Notes: generated from the letters alone by a model not told the origin. Positions 1 through 7,389 are shown, counted from the stretch's first letter. The stretch: DNA of 7,389 bases from Thermodesulfovibrionales bacterium (GCA_020062205.1 JAGUWT010000166.1:1-7389); one strand, 5' to 3'. A program made the numbers and translations.

Positions 1-1
1 T

Positions 2-3000
2 GATTTGAAATCTATAGGTACCGGGATTTTCAAATACAACTGGACAATTGCAGAATATGATTTTGGTTATCCTTTAGAAGTTTCAAGTTCACTTTATCGT
101 CGTGAAGTTTGGGAAGCAGTTGGCGGATACAATACCAATATGATCTGGGGATATGAAGACTGGGATTTCTGGGCTGGCGCCATTGAAAAGGGTTTTCTCT
201 GGAAGCATTTGCCAGAACATCTATTTTATTACAGAATCAAAGAGACAAGTATGATAACAACGGCAGTTGAACATGATGCAGAACTGAAGGCACAAATTAT
301 CCTCAATCATCCAAACCTTTACAGTCAGGTACAGATTGCTTGGGCAAAGGGAGTGATGGAAAAGGATCCTGAAGTCCTTGCCATATCTCACAGAGAGGGT
401 ATCATTCCTGGATTTATTGAACCCCTACCCTCTATTCTTCCTCAGAAAAAGACTCCTGAATTTTCAGGAAGGAGAGGGTCAATAAGTGTTATTATCGTCA
501 CCTATAATTCAGCCTCTACACTTCGGGCATGTCTTGACAGTGTCTTACTGAGCAGTCCTGGTGCAGAGGTAAACGTTGTGGACAATGCTTCTTCTGATGA
601 GACTCGTGCTATTTTAGAGGAGTATAAAGATCAAATCATCACAATCTTAAATGATGAAAACAAGGGCTTTTCATATGCATGTAACCAGGGAATTCGTGCT
701 TCAAAAGGAGAATATATAATTCTTCTTAACCCGGATACTATTGTCACACCAATGTGGGCTGACAGAATGCTTGCTCATTTCAAGCCGGATGTGGGAGCTG
801 TTGGTCCGATATCCAACTGGGCTGCTGCACAGCAAAAGTTCGAGTTATATTTAAAGGGGCCTATTGAAAAAGAGACCCCAATATATGAACTCAGCGAGAA
901 AATATATTATTGGAATGCTGGCCAGGGCTTAGAGACTAAACTATTAATGGGATTTTGTATGGCTCTGCCCCGTAAGGTACTTGATAAGGTGGGTCTCCTT
1001 GATGAAGATCTGTTTCTCGGCAATGATGGCCTTGAACTCTCATGGAGATTGCGTATAAATGATTACAAACTCATCATCACTACAGATACCTTTATTTATC
1101 ACGAAGGACAGGTAAGCTTTAAATCCCTGAAAGAGCCTCTGCCTGCTGAGGATAGTACGCAGAAACTATATGCGAAACTTGAGGCATATTATGGGAAAGG
1201 GAATGTGCCTCATCCCATGGAGCTCTGGGAGATTGACTTCTTCACGCCGAAGAATGCACGATTTAAGTCCACGAAACCTACCTTTGCAGCGGTCTATTGT
1301 GTTTATGATGATGTTACATGGCTGAAAGAATCAATCGAATCTATCTATGACGAGGTAGACGCTGTGTATTTTCTGATAGGCGAGAAGCCATGGTATGGCG
1401 AACCCACTGATAACAGCAGCACTTTTGAAATTATAAAGAAGTTCCCTGATATCCAGAATAGAATTAAAGTAATAAAGGGAACTTTGACAAACGAAACTGA
1501 ACAGAGAAACGCCGGGCTTGATATTTTGAAAGAAAATGGCTTTACTTACTGCTTTGTCATTGATGCTGATGAAATCTATGACCCTGTCGAATTAAAGAGG
1601 ATGAAAAATCTTGTATTAAGCAATCCAGAAATTGATTGCTGGCATATTGCTATGGATACATACTGGAAGAGTTATAAATATCGTATTGATCCACGTGAAC
1701 CTTTAACACCACCAATTTTTTTAAAAGTCGGAAATTCATATTTCAAACTAAATAGAGCAATAGATTGCACAAATTCAGCCTTAATTCCTCCAGAGATTGG
1801 AATATGCCATCACATGAGCTACGCTCGTAGTGACGAAGAGGTATTAAAGAAAATTACGACCTTCAGCCATGCCCATGAGATTCAACCTGGTTGGTTTGAA
1901 AATGTCTGGAAGAAGTGGGATTCTGATCATTCTCTGTCAAACCTCCATCCCACCCATCCGCATTGTTACCAGCGTGCTGTTGAACAACCCTACAACGCAT
2001 TGCCCCCTGTACTGAAAAAACGATATTTTATAGACAAAATGAAAGGAGAGATAATCCCGAGGCTCACATCAATCATCATTCTCACACACAATCAGTTGAA
2101 ACATACAGAACTATGTTTGAATAGTATTGCTCAATGTACTCCAGAACCACATGAAATTATTGTAGTTGATAATGGATCTACTGATGAGACAAAAATACGC
2201 CTGAGGGAACTTCTAAAGACCTGCCCTAACTTACGAGTTATTTCCAATTCAGTGAATCGTGGTTTTGCTGCTGGAAATAATCAGGGGATTTCAATAGCAC
2301 AGGGGGAATATATTCTACTTTTGAATAATGACACCATTGTCACAAAGGGATGGTTTGGCAGGATTCTTGATGTTTTTAAACGCCATCCTGAAACTGGTAT
2401 TGTTGGACCTATGTCAAATTATGTGTCAGGTCCACAATTAGTCTCTGAGATTGGATATAAAAATCTTGATGAACTTGATGGGTTTGCCCAGCAATGGTCT
2501 GCTCTGCATGACAAACAGAGCTTTCCTATTTATCGTGTAGTTGGATTCTGTCTGCTTACAAAGAGAGATATTATAAATAGAATTGGAGGACTTGATGAGC
2601 AATTTGGCAGCGGTAATTTCGAAGACGACGACTTCTGCATTAGGGCTGAATTAGCAGGATACAAATCAAGGATTGCACAGGATGTCTTTATTCACCATAC
2701 AGGCAGTCAGACTTTCAGAGGTGCAGGAATAGATTACAAGGAAAGCCTCTTCAGGAACTGGGAATTATTTAAGTCAAAATGGGACGTACCTAAAGATACC
2801 CCATATGGGAAAGGGTATATTTTGCCTTCAAAAGTTCCATCTGGAGTTAGTCTCTACTCTCCACTCCCTGATATATCAGCAGATCATACTGTTGATGTGA
2901 AAAATCAATGGTGGGAAGATATTAGTAAGCAGGAGGGGATTAAGGTTAAGGATGAGGTTAAGGTTAAGGAAATGATAAAGGGTCTGGTTTCTATTATCAT

Positions 3001-5827
3001 TCCCTTCTCCAACAATCAGGAACTCACAAGAAAATGTGTAAAAAGTATCAGGAAGTGTACGCCAGAACCCCATGAGGTTATATTTGTGCCTGTTGATAAA
3101 GCTCATGCTCCTCTAAAGTTGTTGAAGAAACTTGTTAAGAAAAATAAGAATTATAGGATTATTGAAAATCCCCCCCCACCCCCCTTTAGCAAAGGGGGGC
3201 AAGGGGGGATTTTTAGTAATGAGGGCAAGGGTAAATGTGGATTTTCCTCTGCATGTAATCGGGGCATAAAAGCCGCATCAGGTGAATATATCTTAATCCT
3301 GACCGACGATGTTGTGGTTACTGAAGACTGGCTCTCCGGTATGCTTGAATGTCTGAATAGTTCAAACGACATAGGCATTGTCGGTCCAATGACAGTGAAT
3401 GTAGAAGGGCCTCAGAGGATTGCAAAGGCAGATTACACCTCTCTGGATTATCTCAACCAGTTTGCGAAGGCACTCAGGGAAAGGAACAGATACCGTCGCG
3501 TCCCTTCGAGGAAAATAGAAGGTATCTGTATGTTATTCAAACAGGAATTAATTGAAAAGATTGGGCTTTTTGATGAAAGTTTTCAGACTTATGAATTTGC
3601 AGATGACGATTACTCCATTAGATCTGTCATAGAGGGATATAAAAACTTCATTGCAGTGGATGTGTTTGTACATCACTTCGAAGAGGAAAAACAAAATGCA
3701 GGAAAGAATAAGATACTTTTTCTGGATAAAAGGAAATTCACGAATAAATGGAATGATGTGGATGAAAAAAGTATCACTGGTCAAAAATTACTCATCATTA
3801 ATTCAATTGATCTTGCTGATGAATTAAGCCAGAAAGGGCAGATTGGTGATGCTGTGGAGGTTCTTCTTGAGGGATTGGAACGATTTCCCGTTAATGAACG
3901 GATACTTTATAGCCTTTCGGAACTACTGATTGAGAACAACAAATATGATGATGTTATCTATATTCTTGAGAACATGTCTAAAGAAAAATTCATGTCCGGC
4001 GAGCCATGCAGCGATAACTTCAGGTGGCTTGAGCTCATTGGATATTGCAAAGAGGGGAAACGACACTATGAAGAGGCTGAAAGATATGCAGATGAGGCAC
4101 TTGCATTAAACAACTCTTCAGCAAAGGCATGGAATCTGAAAGGTCTTATCGCCTCCAGGAAGGAAAGACATTCTGATGCAGAAGAGTTCTTTAAGAAAGC
4201 CCTTGAACATGACAGGGGATTCGGTGAAGCATATACAAATCTTGGTGCCTTAAAGTGGTTCACTGATATTGGGGGTGATAATATTCAATCAAGAGAGGAT
4301 GCGTTCAACCTCTTTGAGAAGGCATTTGTCCTGTCTCCTACAACAAAAGACATAATAGATAATTACAATTTCGCAGTAAATTCCCTTGATAGGTCTGAGA
4401 GGGCTGAGGCAGTTTTAAGGGATGCAGTGGCCCTCTATCCATCGAACAAGAGACTGAAATATATGCTCATTGATACCCTCAACAAGAATAAAAAGTATGA
4501 AGATGCCCTCAATCTCGCAGAAGAGCTGATTACCTGGCCAGGTGCGGATAACAAAGCCCTCTTTCTTGCCATCAAGCTGAGAGCGAAGGTCGGGGCACGG
4601 GAGGTTGATACATCCTCAAAAGATACTCTTTCCCTCTGTATGATAGTAAAAAATGAAAAGGACAATATCGGGTCATGTCTTAAAGAAATTAAGCCTCTTG
4701 TTGATGAGATGATAGTGGTTGACACAGGCTCTACTGATAAAACAAAAGACCTGGCAAGGGCATTTGGAGCAAAAGTATTTGATTTTCCGTGGAACAACAA
4801 TTTTTCAGATGCAAGAAACTTCTCTATTGAAAAAGCCTCAGGCAAATGGATACTGACCCTTGATGCCGATGAGGTAATCGCCCCTTCTGATTTCGATTCA
4901 GTTAAAAAATTGGTAAAGAAATCTGGCGACAGGATAGTTGCATATCGTATTACAACAAGAAATTATGTGACCCCAATAAATTCAGTTGGCTGGGTTGGTA
5001 ATGAAGGGCAATACTTAAATGAAGAAGCTGGTACAGGCTGGTTTCCGAGCAAAAAAGTAAGACTTTTCCAGAAAGATGAAAGAATTCGATTTGAAAAACC
5101 TATTCATGAAATGGTTGATTATTCTTTGGTACGGTATGGATTACCAATTGAGCAATGCGACATACCAATACATCATTACGGGAAACTTGATACGGGGAAA
5201 TTATCGCAAAAAGGTAAAGAATACTATGAATTAGGAAAGAAGAAACTTGCTGAAGACGGGGGAAACGATGTCTTAGCCTTAAGTGAACTTGCTATCCAGG
5301 CATTGGAACTCGGATTACATGAAGAGGCTCTGGAGTACTTTGAAAAAGCAGCCCGTATAGACCCGAGATTTGCAAAGGCCCACTTTGGGGTAGGACACTG
5401 CTGCTTTCATTTAGGCAAATATGAGGATGCCCGCATTTCATTAAAGAAAGCAGTAGAGCTTGATCCTGATTATAAAGACGCAATTATTTTATATGCACCC
5501 TGTGAGATTTATACAGGTGATGCAGAGATAACCATACCTCTTCTTGAGAAAATCCTGATGAACGATCCTTCAAATCCCCGTATTTTATTAACACTTGCAA
5601 TCGCTTACTTCTGTTCTGGAGAGAAAGAGAAGGGGCTGAAGATTGTCAACACACTCAGGAATATGAATATAAGTTACACGGAATATTTTTCTGACTGTGC
5701 AAAGGATTTAATCTCACTTGAAAGGTACAAATATGCCAAATCTCTGCTCGAAGCAGCATTAGAAACCAATAATGCCGACAATGAAACCAAAAACCTGCTT
5801 GAGGAATGCCGCATGAAGTTGTCGTAA
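2..5827 (+). CDS. Multi-domain GT2 glycosyltransferase with TPR blocks, 5'-partial
   Basis: The frame is open at the left edge and begins inside a GT2 domain, so the true start lies upstream; residue numbers count from the TTG at 5. Domains in order: (A) C-terminal part of a GT2, about 1-110, with GYED at 49-52; (B) GT2, 159-380, with DNAS at 193-196 and an NPD metal motif at 242-244; (C) divergent GT2-like, 427-640, with QRN 500-502, DADE 520-523 and HH 602-603; (D) canonical GT2, 687-910, with VDNGSTDE ending at 728, NND 774-776, EDDD 873-876 and HH 897-898; (E) degenerate GT2, 993-1228; TPR block, about 1262-1525; (F) TPR-associated GT2, 1542-1730, with VVDTGSTD ending at 1578, DADE 1620-1623, HE 1701-1702 and HHYG 1723-1726; TPR block, about 1740-1928. 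GT2 enzymes transfer sugars from nucleotide-sugar donors; the TPRs probably bind partners or acceptors. No signal peptide or membrane segment is visible, so it is probably cytoplasmic. The fusion is clear; the glycan is unknown. It ends at a TAA. Confidence 0.95.
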   Translation, partial: DLKSIGTGIFKYNWTIAEYDFGYPLEVSSSLYRREVWEAVGGYNTNMIWGYEDWDFWAGAIEKGFLWKHLPEHLFYYRIKETSMITTAVEHDAELKAQIILNHPNLYSQVQIAWAKGVMEKDPEVLAISHREGIIPGFIEPLPSILPQKKTPEFSGRRGSISVIIVTYNSASTLRACLDSVLLSSPGAEVNVVDNASSDETRAILEEYKDQIITILNDENKGFSYACNQGIRASKGEYIILLNPDTIVTPMWADRMLAHFKPDVGAVGPISNWAAAQQKFELYLKGPIEKETPIYELSEKIYYWNAGQGLETKLLMGFCMALPRKVLDKVGLLDEDLFLGNDGLELSWRLRINDYKLIITTDTFIYHEGQVSFKSLKEPLPAEDSTQKLYAKLEAYYGKGNVPHPMELWEIDFFTPKNARFKSTKPTFAAVYCVYDDVTWLKESIESIYDEVDAVYFLIGEKPWYGEPTDNSSTFEIIKKFPDIQNRIKVIKGTLTNETEQRNAGLDILKENGFTYCFVIDADEIYDPVELKRMKNLVLSNPEIDCWHIAMDTYWKSYKYRIDPREPLTPPIFLKVGNSYFKLNRAIDCTNSALIPPEIGICHHMSYARSDEEVLKKITTFSHAHEIQPGWFENVWKKWDSDHSLSNLHPTHPHCYQRAVEQPYNALPPVLKKRYFIDKMKGEIIPRLTSIIILTHNQLKHTELCLNSIAQCTPEPHEIIVVDNGSTDETKIRLRELLKTCPNLRVISNSVNRGFAAGNNQGISIAQGEYILLLNNDTIVTKGWFGRILDVFKRHPETGIVGPMSNYVSGPQLVSEIGYKNLDELDGFAQQWSALHDKQSFPIYRVVGFCLLTKRDIINRIGGLDEQFGSGNFEDDDFCIRAELAGYKSRIAQDVFIHHTGSQTFRGAGIDYKESLFRNWELFKSKWDVPKDTPYGKGYILPSKVPSGVSLYSPLPDISADHTVDVKNQWWEDISKQEGIKVKDEVKVKEMIKGLVSIIIPFSNNQELTRKCVKSIRKCTPEPHEVIFVPVDKAHAPLKLLKKLVKKNKNYRIIENPPPPPFSKGGQGGIFSNEGKGKCGFSSACNRGIKAASGEYILILTDDVVVTEDWLSGMLECLNSSNDIGIVGPMTVNVEGPQRIAKADYTSLDYLNQFAKALRERNRYRRVPSRKIEGICMLFKQELIEKIGLFDESFQTYEFADDDYSIRSVIEGYKNFIAVDVFVHHFEEEKQNAGKNKILFLDKRKFTNKWNDVDEKSITGQKLLIINSIDLADELSQKGQIGDAVEVLLEGLERFPVNERILYSLSELLIENNKYDDVIYILENMSKEKFMSGEPCSDNFRWLELIGYCKEGKRHYEEAERYADEALALNNSSAKAWNLKGLIASRKERHSDAEEFFKKALEHDRGFGEAYTNLGALKWFTDIGGDNIQSREDAFNLFEKAFVLSPTTKDIIDNYNFAVNSLDRSERAEAVLRDAVALYPSNKRLKYMLIDTLNKNKKYEDALNLAEELITWPGADNKALFLAIKLRAKVGAREVDTSSKDTLSLCMIVKNEKDNIGSCLKEIKPLVDEMIVVDTGSTDKTKDLARAFGAKVFDFPWNNNFSDARNFSIEKASGKWILTLDADEVIAPSDFDSVKKLVKKSGDRIVAYRITTRNYVTPINSVGWVGNEGQYLNEEAGTGWFPSKKVRLFQKDERIRFEKPIHEMVDYSLVRYGLPIEQCDIPIHHYGKLDTGKLSQKGKEYYELGKKKLAEDGGNDVLALSELAIQALELGLHEEALEYFEKAARIDPRFAKAHFGVGHCCFHLGKYEDARISLKKAVELDPDYKDAIILYAPCEIYTGDAEITIPLLEKILMNDPSNPRILLTLAIAYFCSGEKEKGLKIVNTLRNMNISYTEYFSDCAKDLISLERYKYAKSLLEAALETNNADNETKNLLEECRMKLS
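2939..2970. repeat. Short GTTAAG-type hexamer repeat in a coding linker
   Basis: The 13-base word TTAAGGTTAAGGA occurs at 2940-2952 and again at 2958-2970, an 18-base offset. The phase is hexameric: GTTAAG, GATGAG, GTTAAG, GTTAAG from 2945. Because six is a multiple of three, the repeat stays in frame and encodes an alternating IKVKDEVKVKE stretch (residues 979-989) in the linker between GT2 domains D and E. Gain or loss of whole hexamers would change linker length without breaking the frame. It is probably a simple-sequence expansion rather than a functional motif. Confidence 0.6.
3165..3213. repeat. Palindromic C-run/G-run dispersed-type repeat inserted in frame
   Basis: This is a 49-base imperfect palindrome. 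The outer arms AAAAT plus six C (3165-3175) pair with six G plus ATTTT (3203-3213). A 3x3 internal loop follows (3176-3178 against 3200-3202), then an inner stem of CCCCCCTTT (3179-3187) with AAAGGGGGG (3191-3199) closing on an AGC loop. It lies inside the large glycosyltransferase gene and is translated as a Pro5-F-S-K-G-G-Q-G-G stretch (residues 1056-1068) that has no counterpart in the sister GT2 domains. The form matches a palindromic repeat family I recall as dispersed in Nitrospirota and Desulfobacterota genomes; this identification is from memory. The structure is seen directly; mobility is inferred. Confidence 0.8.
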
Positions 5828-5901
5828 AACATTAATCGGTCACGGGGGATACAAAGCATATTGTGAGACCCCAAGATCTGTTTTTTATTCGGGTTTGTTA
5901 T

Positions 5902-7203
5902 TTATCTATGATCCTTTAATTTTAGTAAAAACCAGGGAGGAACCTCGCATCCAAGTTTTTCTGCTTCATCGCAATGCTGTATAGCCAGCTTATACATCTT
6001 TTTCGCGTAGTAGGTGATTGCCAAGCAAAAATGGGTATGAGCAAGTTTAGGATTAATGGCCAGAGCCTTCGTATATTCAACAATAGCTTCATTTAGCATA
6101 CCCTTGTCCGCATAAGCTCCCCCCAGATTGCTATGGGCCTCTCCAAGGTTGGGATTGATTGCCAGGGCCTTCTTATACTCGGAGATTTCTTCATCCACAA
6201 TGTCCCTTCTGGCGCCATAGGCTACTCCAAGGTTATAGTGTGCTTCAGCAAAATCGGGTTCGATGGCTATGGCTTCTATGTATTCAGAGATGGCTTTATC
6301 TAACAAACCTTTGGCGTAGCAAGCCATCCCGAGATTATTATGGGAATCAGCAAGATTAGGATTGATAGCAATGGCTTCCTTAAACTCAACGACAGCTTCG
6401 TCGAACATCCCTTTCTCAAAATAGGCAAGCCCGAGATCCTTACGGGTATCAGCAAGATTAGGATTGATAGCAATGGCTTCCTTAAACTTAACGATAGCTT
6501 CGTCGTATCGCCCTACACAGTTGTAAGTTTCTCCTAACTTGGTTAACATATAGACATCACCTCGATTCTCCTTTACGTAGGATTCCATAATACGTAGTCC
6601 TCTTTCATACTTTTTCCGACTTTCAATTTCGGAAAATTCATAGCCATAATGGCGAATTACGATCCTTGGCTCATGTAGCAATTGCCATCCGGGTTTTTGA
6701 GATATCAATTTATATGCGATAGAGCTAACCGTCTCATGATATGGCCTGGAGTATCGAACTAAAGGATGATTTCTAAACAAACGGCCAACCTCGACGAATC
6801 GTTCTGAACCGCTGGCAGCGCCGTTATCGCAAGTTATAATGTATATAAGACACCATGGATTTAGTATTGCTTTCCTTAAGGGTAGTATTGAGCTTGATAA
6901 CAACTCTTCATCTGCATCTATTTGCAATATCCAGTCACCAGTGGCATGTTTGAGAGATTCGTTCCGAGCTGCTGCAAAATCATCACACCATTTAAAATGA
7001 TAGACTTTGGCATCAAAATCCTCAGCAATGGATATGGTGTTGTCCTTGGAGCCTGTATCTACCACAATCAGCTCATCAGCAACATCTTGCACACTTTTTA
7101 GACAACGGGGAAGCATATTTTCTTCATCGAGTACAATCATGCATATACTAAGCCTGGGTTTTTTTGGTAAGACTCCTGGTTGGGGGATTGATTGGTTGCT
7201 CAT
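5902..7203 (-). CDS. GT2 glycosyltransferase with six C-terminal TPRs
   Basis: This 433-residue protein has a GT2 domain at about 16-205 followed by TPRs at about 216-420. Visible GT2 features are LSICMIV (18-24), VVDTGS (47-52, nucleotide-binding Asp49), DADE (96-99, the metal-binding DxD type), HE (156-157) and HYG (185-187). The TPR units run 216-249, 250-283, 284-317, 318-352, 353-386 and 387-420. All are 34 residues except the fourth, which has one extra residue near DIVDEEIS. The GT2 domain resembles domain F of the convergent large gene, with the same CMIV, VVDTGS, ARN and DADE motifs. The ATG at 7201-7203 is chosen because the conserved domain starts 15 residues later; no strong Shine-Dalgarno precedes it. 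No signal peptide or membrane segment is seen, so it is probably cytoplasmic. The role is likely sugar transfer in surface-glycan or protein glycosylation; donor and acceptor are unknown. Confidence 0.95.
   Translation of the reverse strand: MSNQSIPQPGVLPKKPRLSICMIVLDEENMLPRCLKSVQDVADELIVVDTGSKDNTISIAEDFDAKVYHFKWCDDFAAARNESLKHATGDWILQIDADEELLSSSILPLRKAILNPWCLIYIITCDNGAASGSERFVEVGRLFRNHPLVRYSRPYHETVSSIAYKLISQKPGWQLLHEPRIVIRHYGYEFSEIESRKKYERGLRIMESYVKENRGDVYMLTKLGETYNCVGRYDEAIVKFKEAIAINPNLADTRKDLGLAYFEKGMFDEAVVEFKEAIAINPNLADSHNNLGMACYAKGLLDKAISEYIEAIAIEPDFAEAHYNLGVAYGARRDIVDEEISEYKKALAINPNLGEAHSNLGGAYADKGMLNEAIVEYTKALAINPKLAHTHFCLAITYYAKKMYKLAIQHCDEAEKLGCEVPPWFLLKLKDHR
6346..6505 (-). repeat. 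Near-identical tandem TPR-encoding units, 102-base period
   Basis: Bases 6346-6403 and 6448-6505 match at 56 of 58 positions with an offset of exactly 102 bases, which is one 34-residue TPR. They encode the helix-B ends of the first and second TPRs, both containing the residues FKEAIAINPNLAD. The other units of the same array share the protein pattern but are much less alike in DNA. This suggests recent duplication or gene conversion of one TPR unit. Confidence 0.85.
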
Positions 7204-7224
7204 ATCTTGGCAATTAAATACTTG

Positions 7225-7235
7225 ATTATATTATA
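7225..7235 (-). promoter_or_regulatory. Possible -10 element(s) for the minus-strand glycosyltransferase
   Basis: Read on the minus strand this stretch is TATAATATAAT, giving two TATAAT matches at 7235-7230 and 7230-7225 that share one base, about 22-27 bases upstream of the ATG. No good -35 hexamer is found 16-18 bases further upstream, and the region is AT-rich, so the match could be chance. If real, the 5' leader would be only about 15-20 bases, in keeping with the lack of a strong ribosome binding site. Confidence 0.3.
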
Positions 7236-7280
7236 CAACAAAAGAACTTACAGATTATTGATACCTAAAAAAGGCGATTC

Positions 7281-7382
7281 ACCACATAGGACACAGAGAA
7301 AGGCACTGATAAATATAAGAGAAATACAAGGAATTATGTGGGTTTTAAAAAATTTCAAGTCTCTCTCTGTGTTCTCTGTGGT
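7281..7382. repeat. Inverted repeat with ACCACA...ACACAGAGA arms
   Basis: The left arm at 7281-7299 and the reverse complement of the right arm at 7364-7382 match at 17 of 19 positions; 64 bases separate them. The spacer is AT-rich and shows no reading frame. A second, direct repeat lies in the same area: TGTGGGTTTTAAAA at 7337-7350 and TGTGGTTTTAAAA at 7377-7389, differing by one G. Repeats of the ACCACAGAGAACACAGAGA kind are, from memory, frequent in intergenic regions of many environmental bacteria. The element may run past the right edge of the window. It lies upstream of the minus-strand gene and could be a terminator-like or miniature mobile element; the function is not known. Confidence 0.65.
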
Positions 7383-7389
7383 TTTAAAA

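Noticed and set aside
5..7. TTG at the left edge as the real start of the large gene
   Set aside because: The codon before it (2-4, GAT) is in frame with no stop, and the protein begins in the middle of a GT2 domain, so the gene continues upstream of the window.
3151..3378. Minus-strand open frame across the palindromic repeat, with a start codon
   Set aside because: It lies wholly within the large glycosyltransferase gene, has no recognisable domain, and part of it simply translates the palindrome. It is a shadow frame.
4435..4845. 136-codon minus-strand open frame
   Set aside because: It is antisense to conserved TPR and GT2 domain F coding sequence, with serine/leucine-rich composition typical of a shadow frame and no visible ribosome binding evidence.
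5828..5901. Possible bidirectional terminator between the convergent genes
   Set aside because: There is a T6 run near 5881-5886 and short GGGG/CCCC words at about 5844 and 5879, but no stem longer than about four pairs could be formed next to the T run.
6346..6505. CRISPR-like short array
   Set aside because: The repeats are a coding TPR period of 102 bases, in frame with the gene, and there are no separate spacers or cas genes.
6340..6537. Plus-strand open frame with an internal peptide repeat
   Set aside because: The repeat is only the 102-base TPR duplication of the minus-strand gene read on the opposite strand.

Overview
The window holds two protein-coding genes that converge tail to tail, plus short non-coding stretches carrying dispersed-repeat sequence. 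Both genes encode cytoplasmic-type family 2 glycosyltransferases (GT2) joined to tetratricopeptide repeats (TPR). There is no RNA gene, transposase, CRISPR array or phage gene. The sequence looks bacterial and AT-rich to moderate in composition. Two kinds of palindromic repeat are present: a C-run/G-run hairpin starting with AAAATCCCC, and an inverted ACCACA...ACACAGAGA repeat. From memory, such repeats are common in Nitrospirota, Desulfobacterota and related environmental genomes. That points to an uncultivated member of such a group, but no marker gene here confirms it.

Layout: 2-5827 (+) is one very long reading frame, open at the left edge, of at least 1,941 codons. In order it encodes the C-terminal part of one GT2 domain, four further GT2-like domains (two of them clear tandem duplicates), a TPR block, a sixth GT2 domain of the TPR-associated type, and a second TPR block. 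The fifth GT2 domain has lost the usual nucleotide-binding aspartate. It is also interrupted by an in-frame palindromic repeat (3165-3213). A short GTTAAG-type repeat sits in the linker just before it (2939-2970). 5828-5901 is a 74-base convergent intergenic gap with no convincing terminator. 5902-7203 (-) encodes a 433-residue GT2 plus six-TPR protein whose GT2 domain resembles the sixth domain of the large protein. 7204-7389 is non-coding, with a possible -10 element for the minus-strand gene and a 17/19 imperfect inverted repeat.

How they may work together: multi-domain GT2 proteins and GT2-TPR proteins are commonly found in gene clusters for surface polysaccharide or for glycosylation of flagella and other surface proteins. 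The two genes are plausibly part of such a glycan locus, the large protein supplying several sugar transfers in one chain. The acceptor, the donor sugars and the product cannot be read from this sequence.
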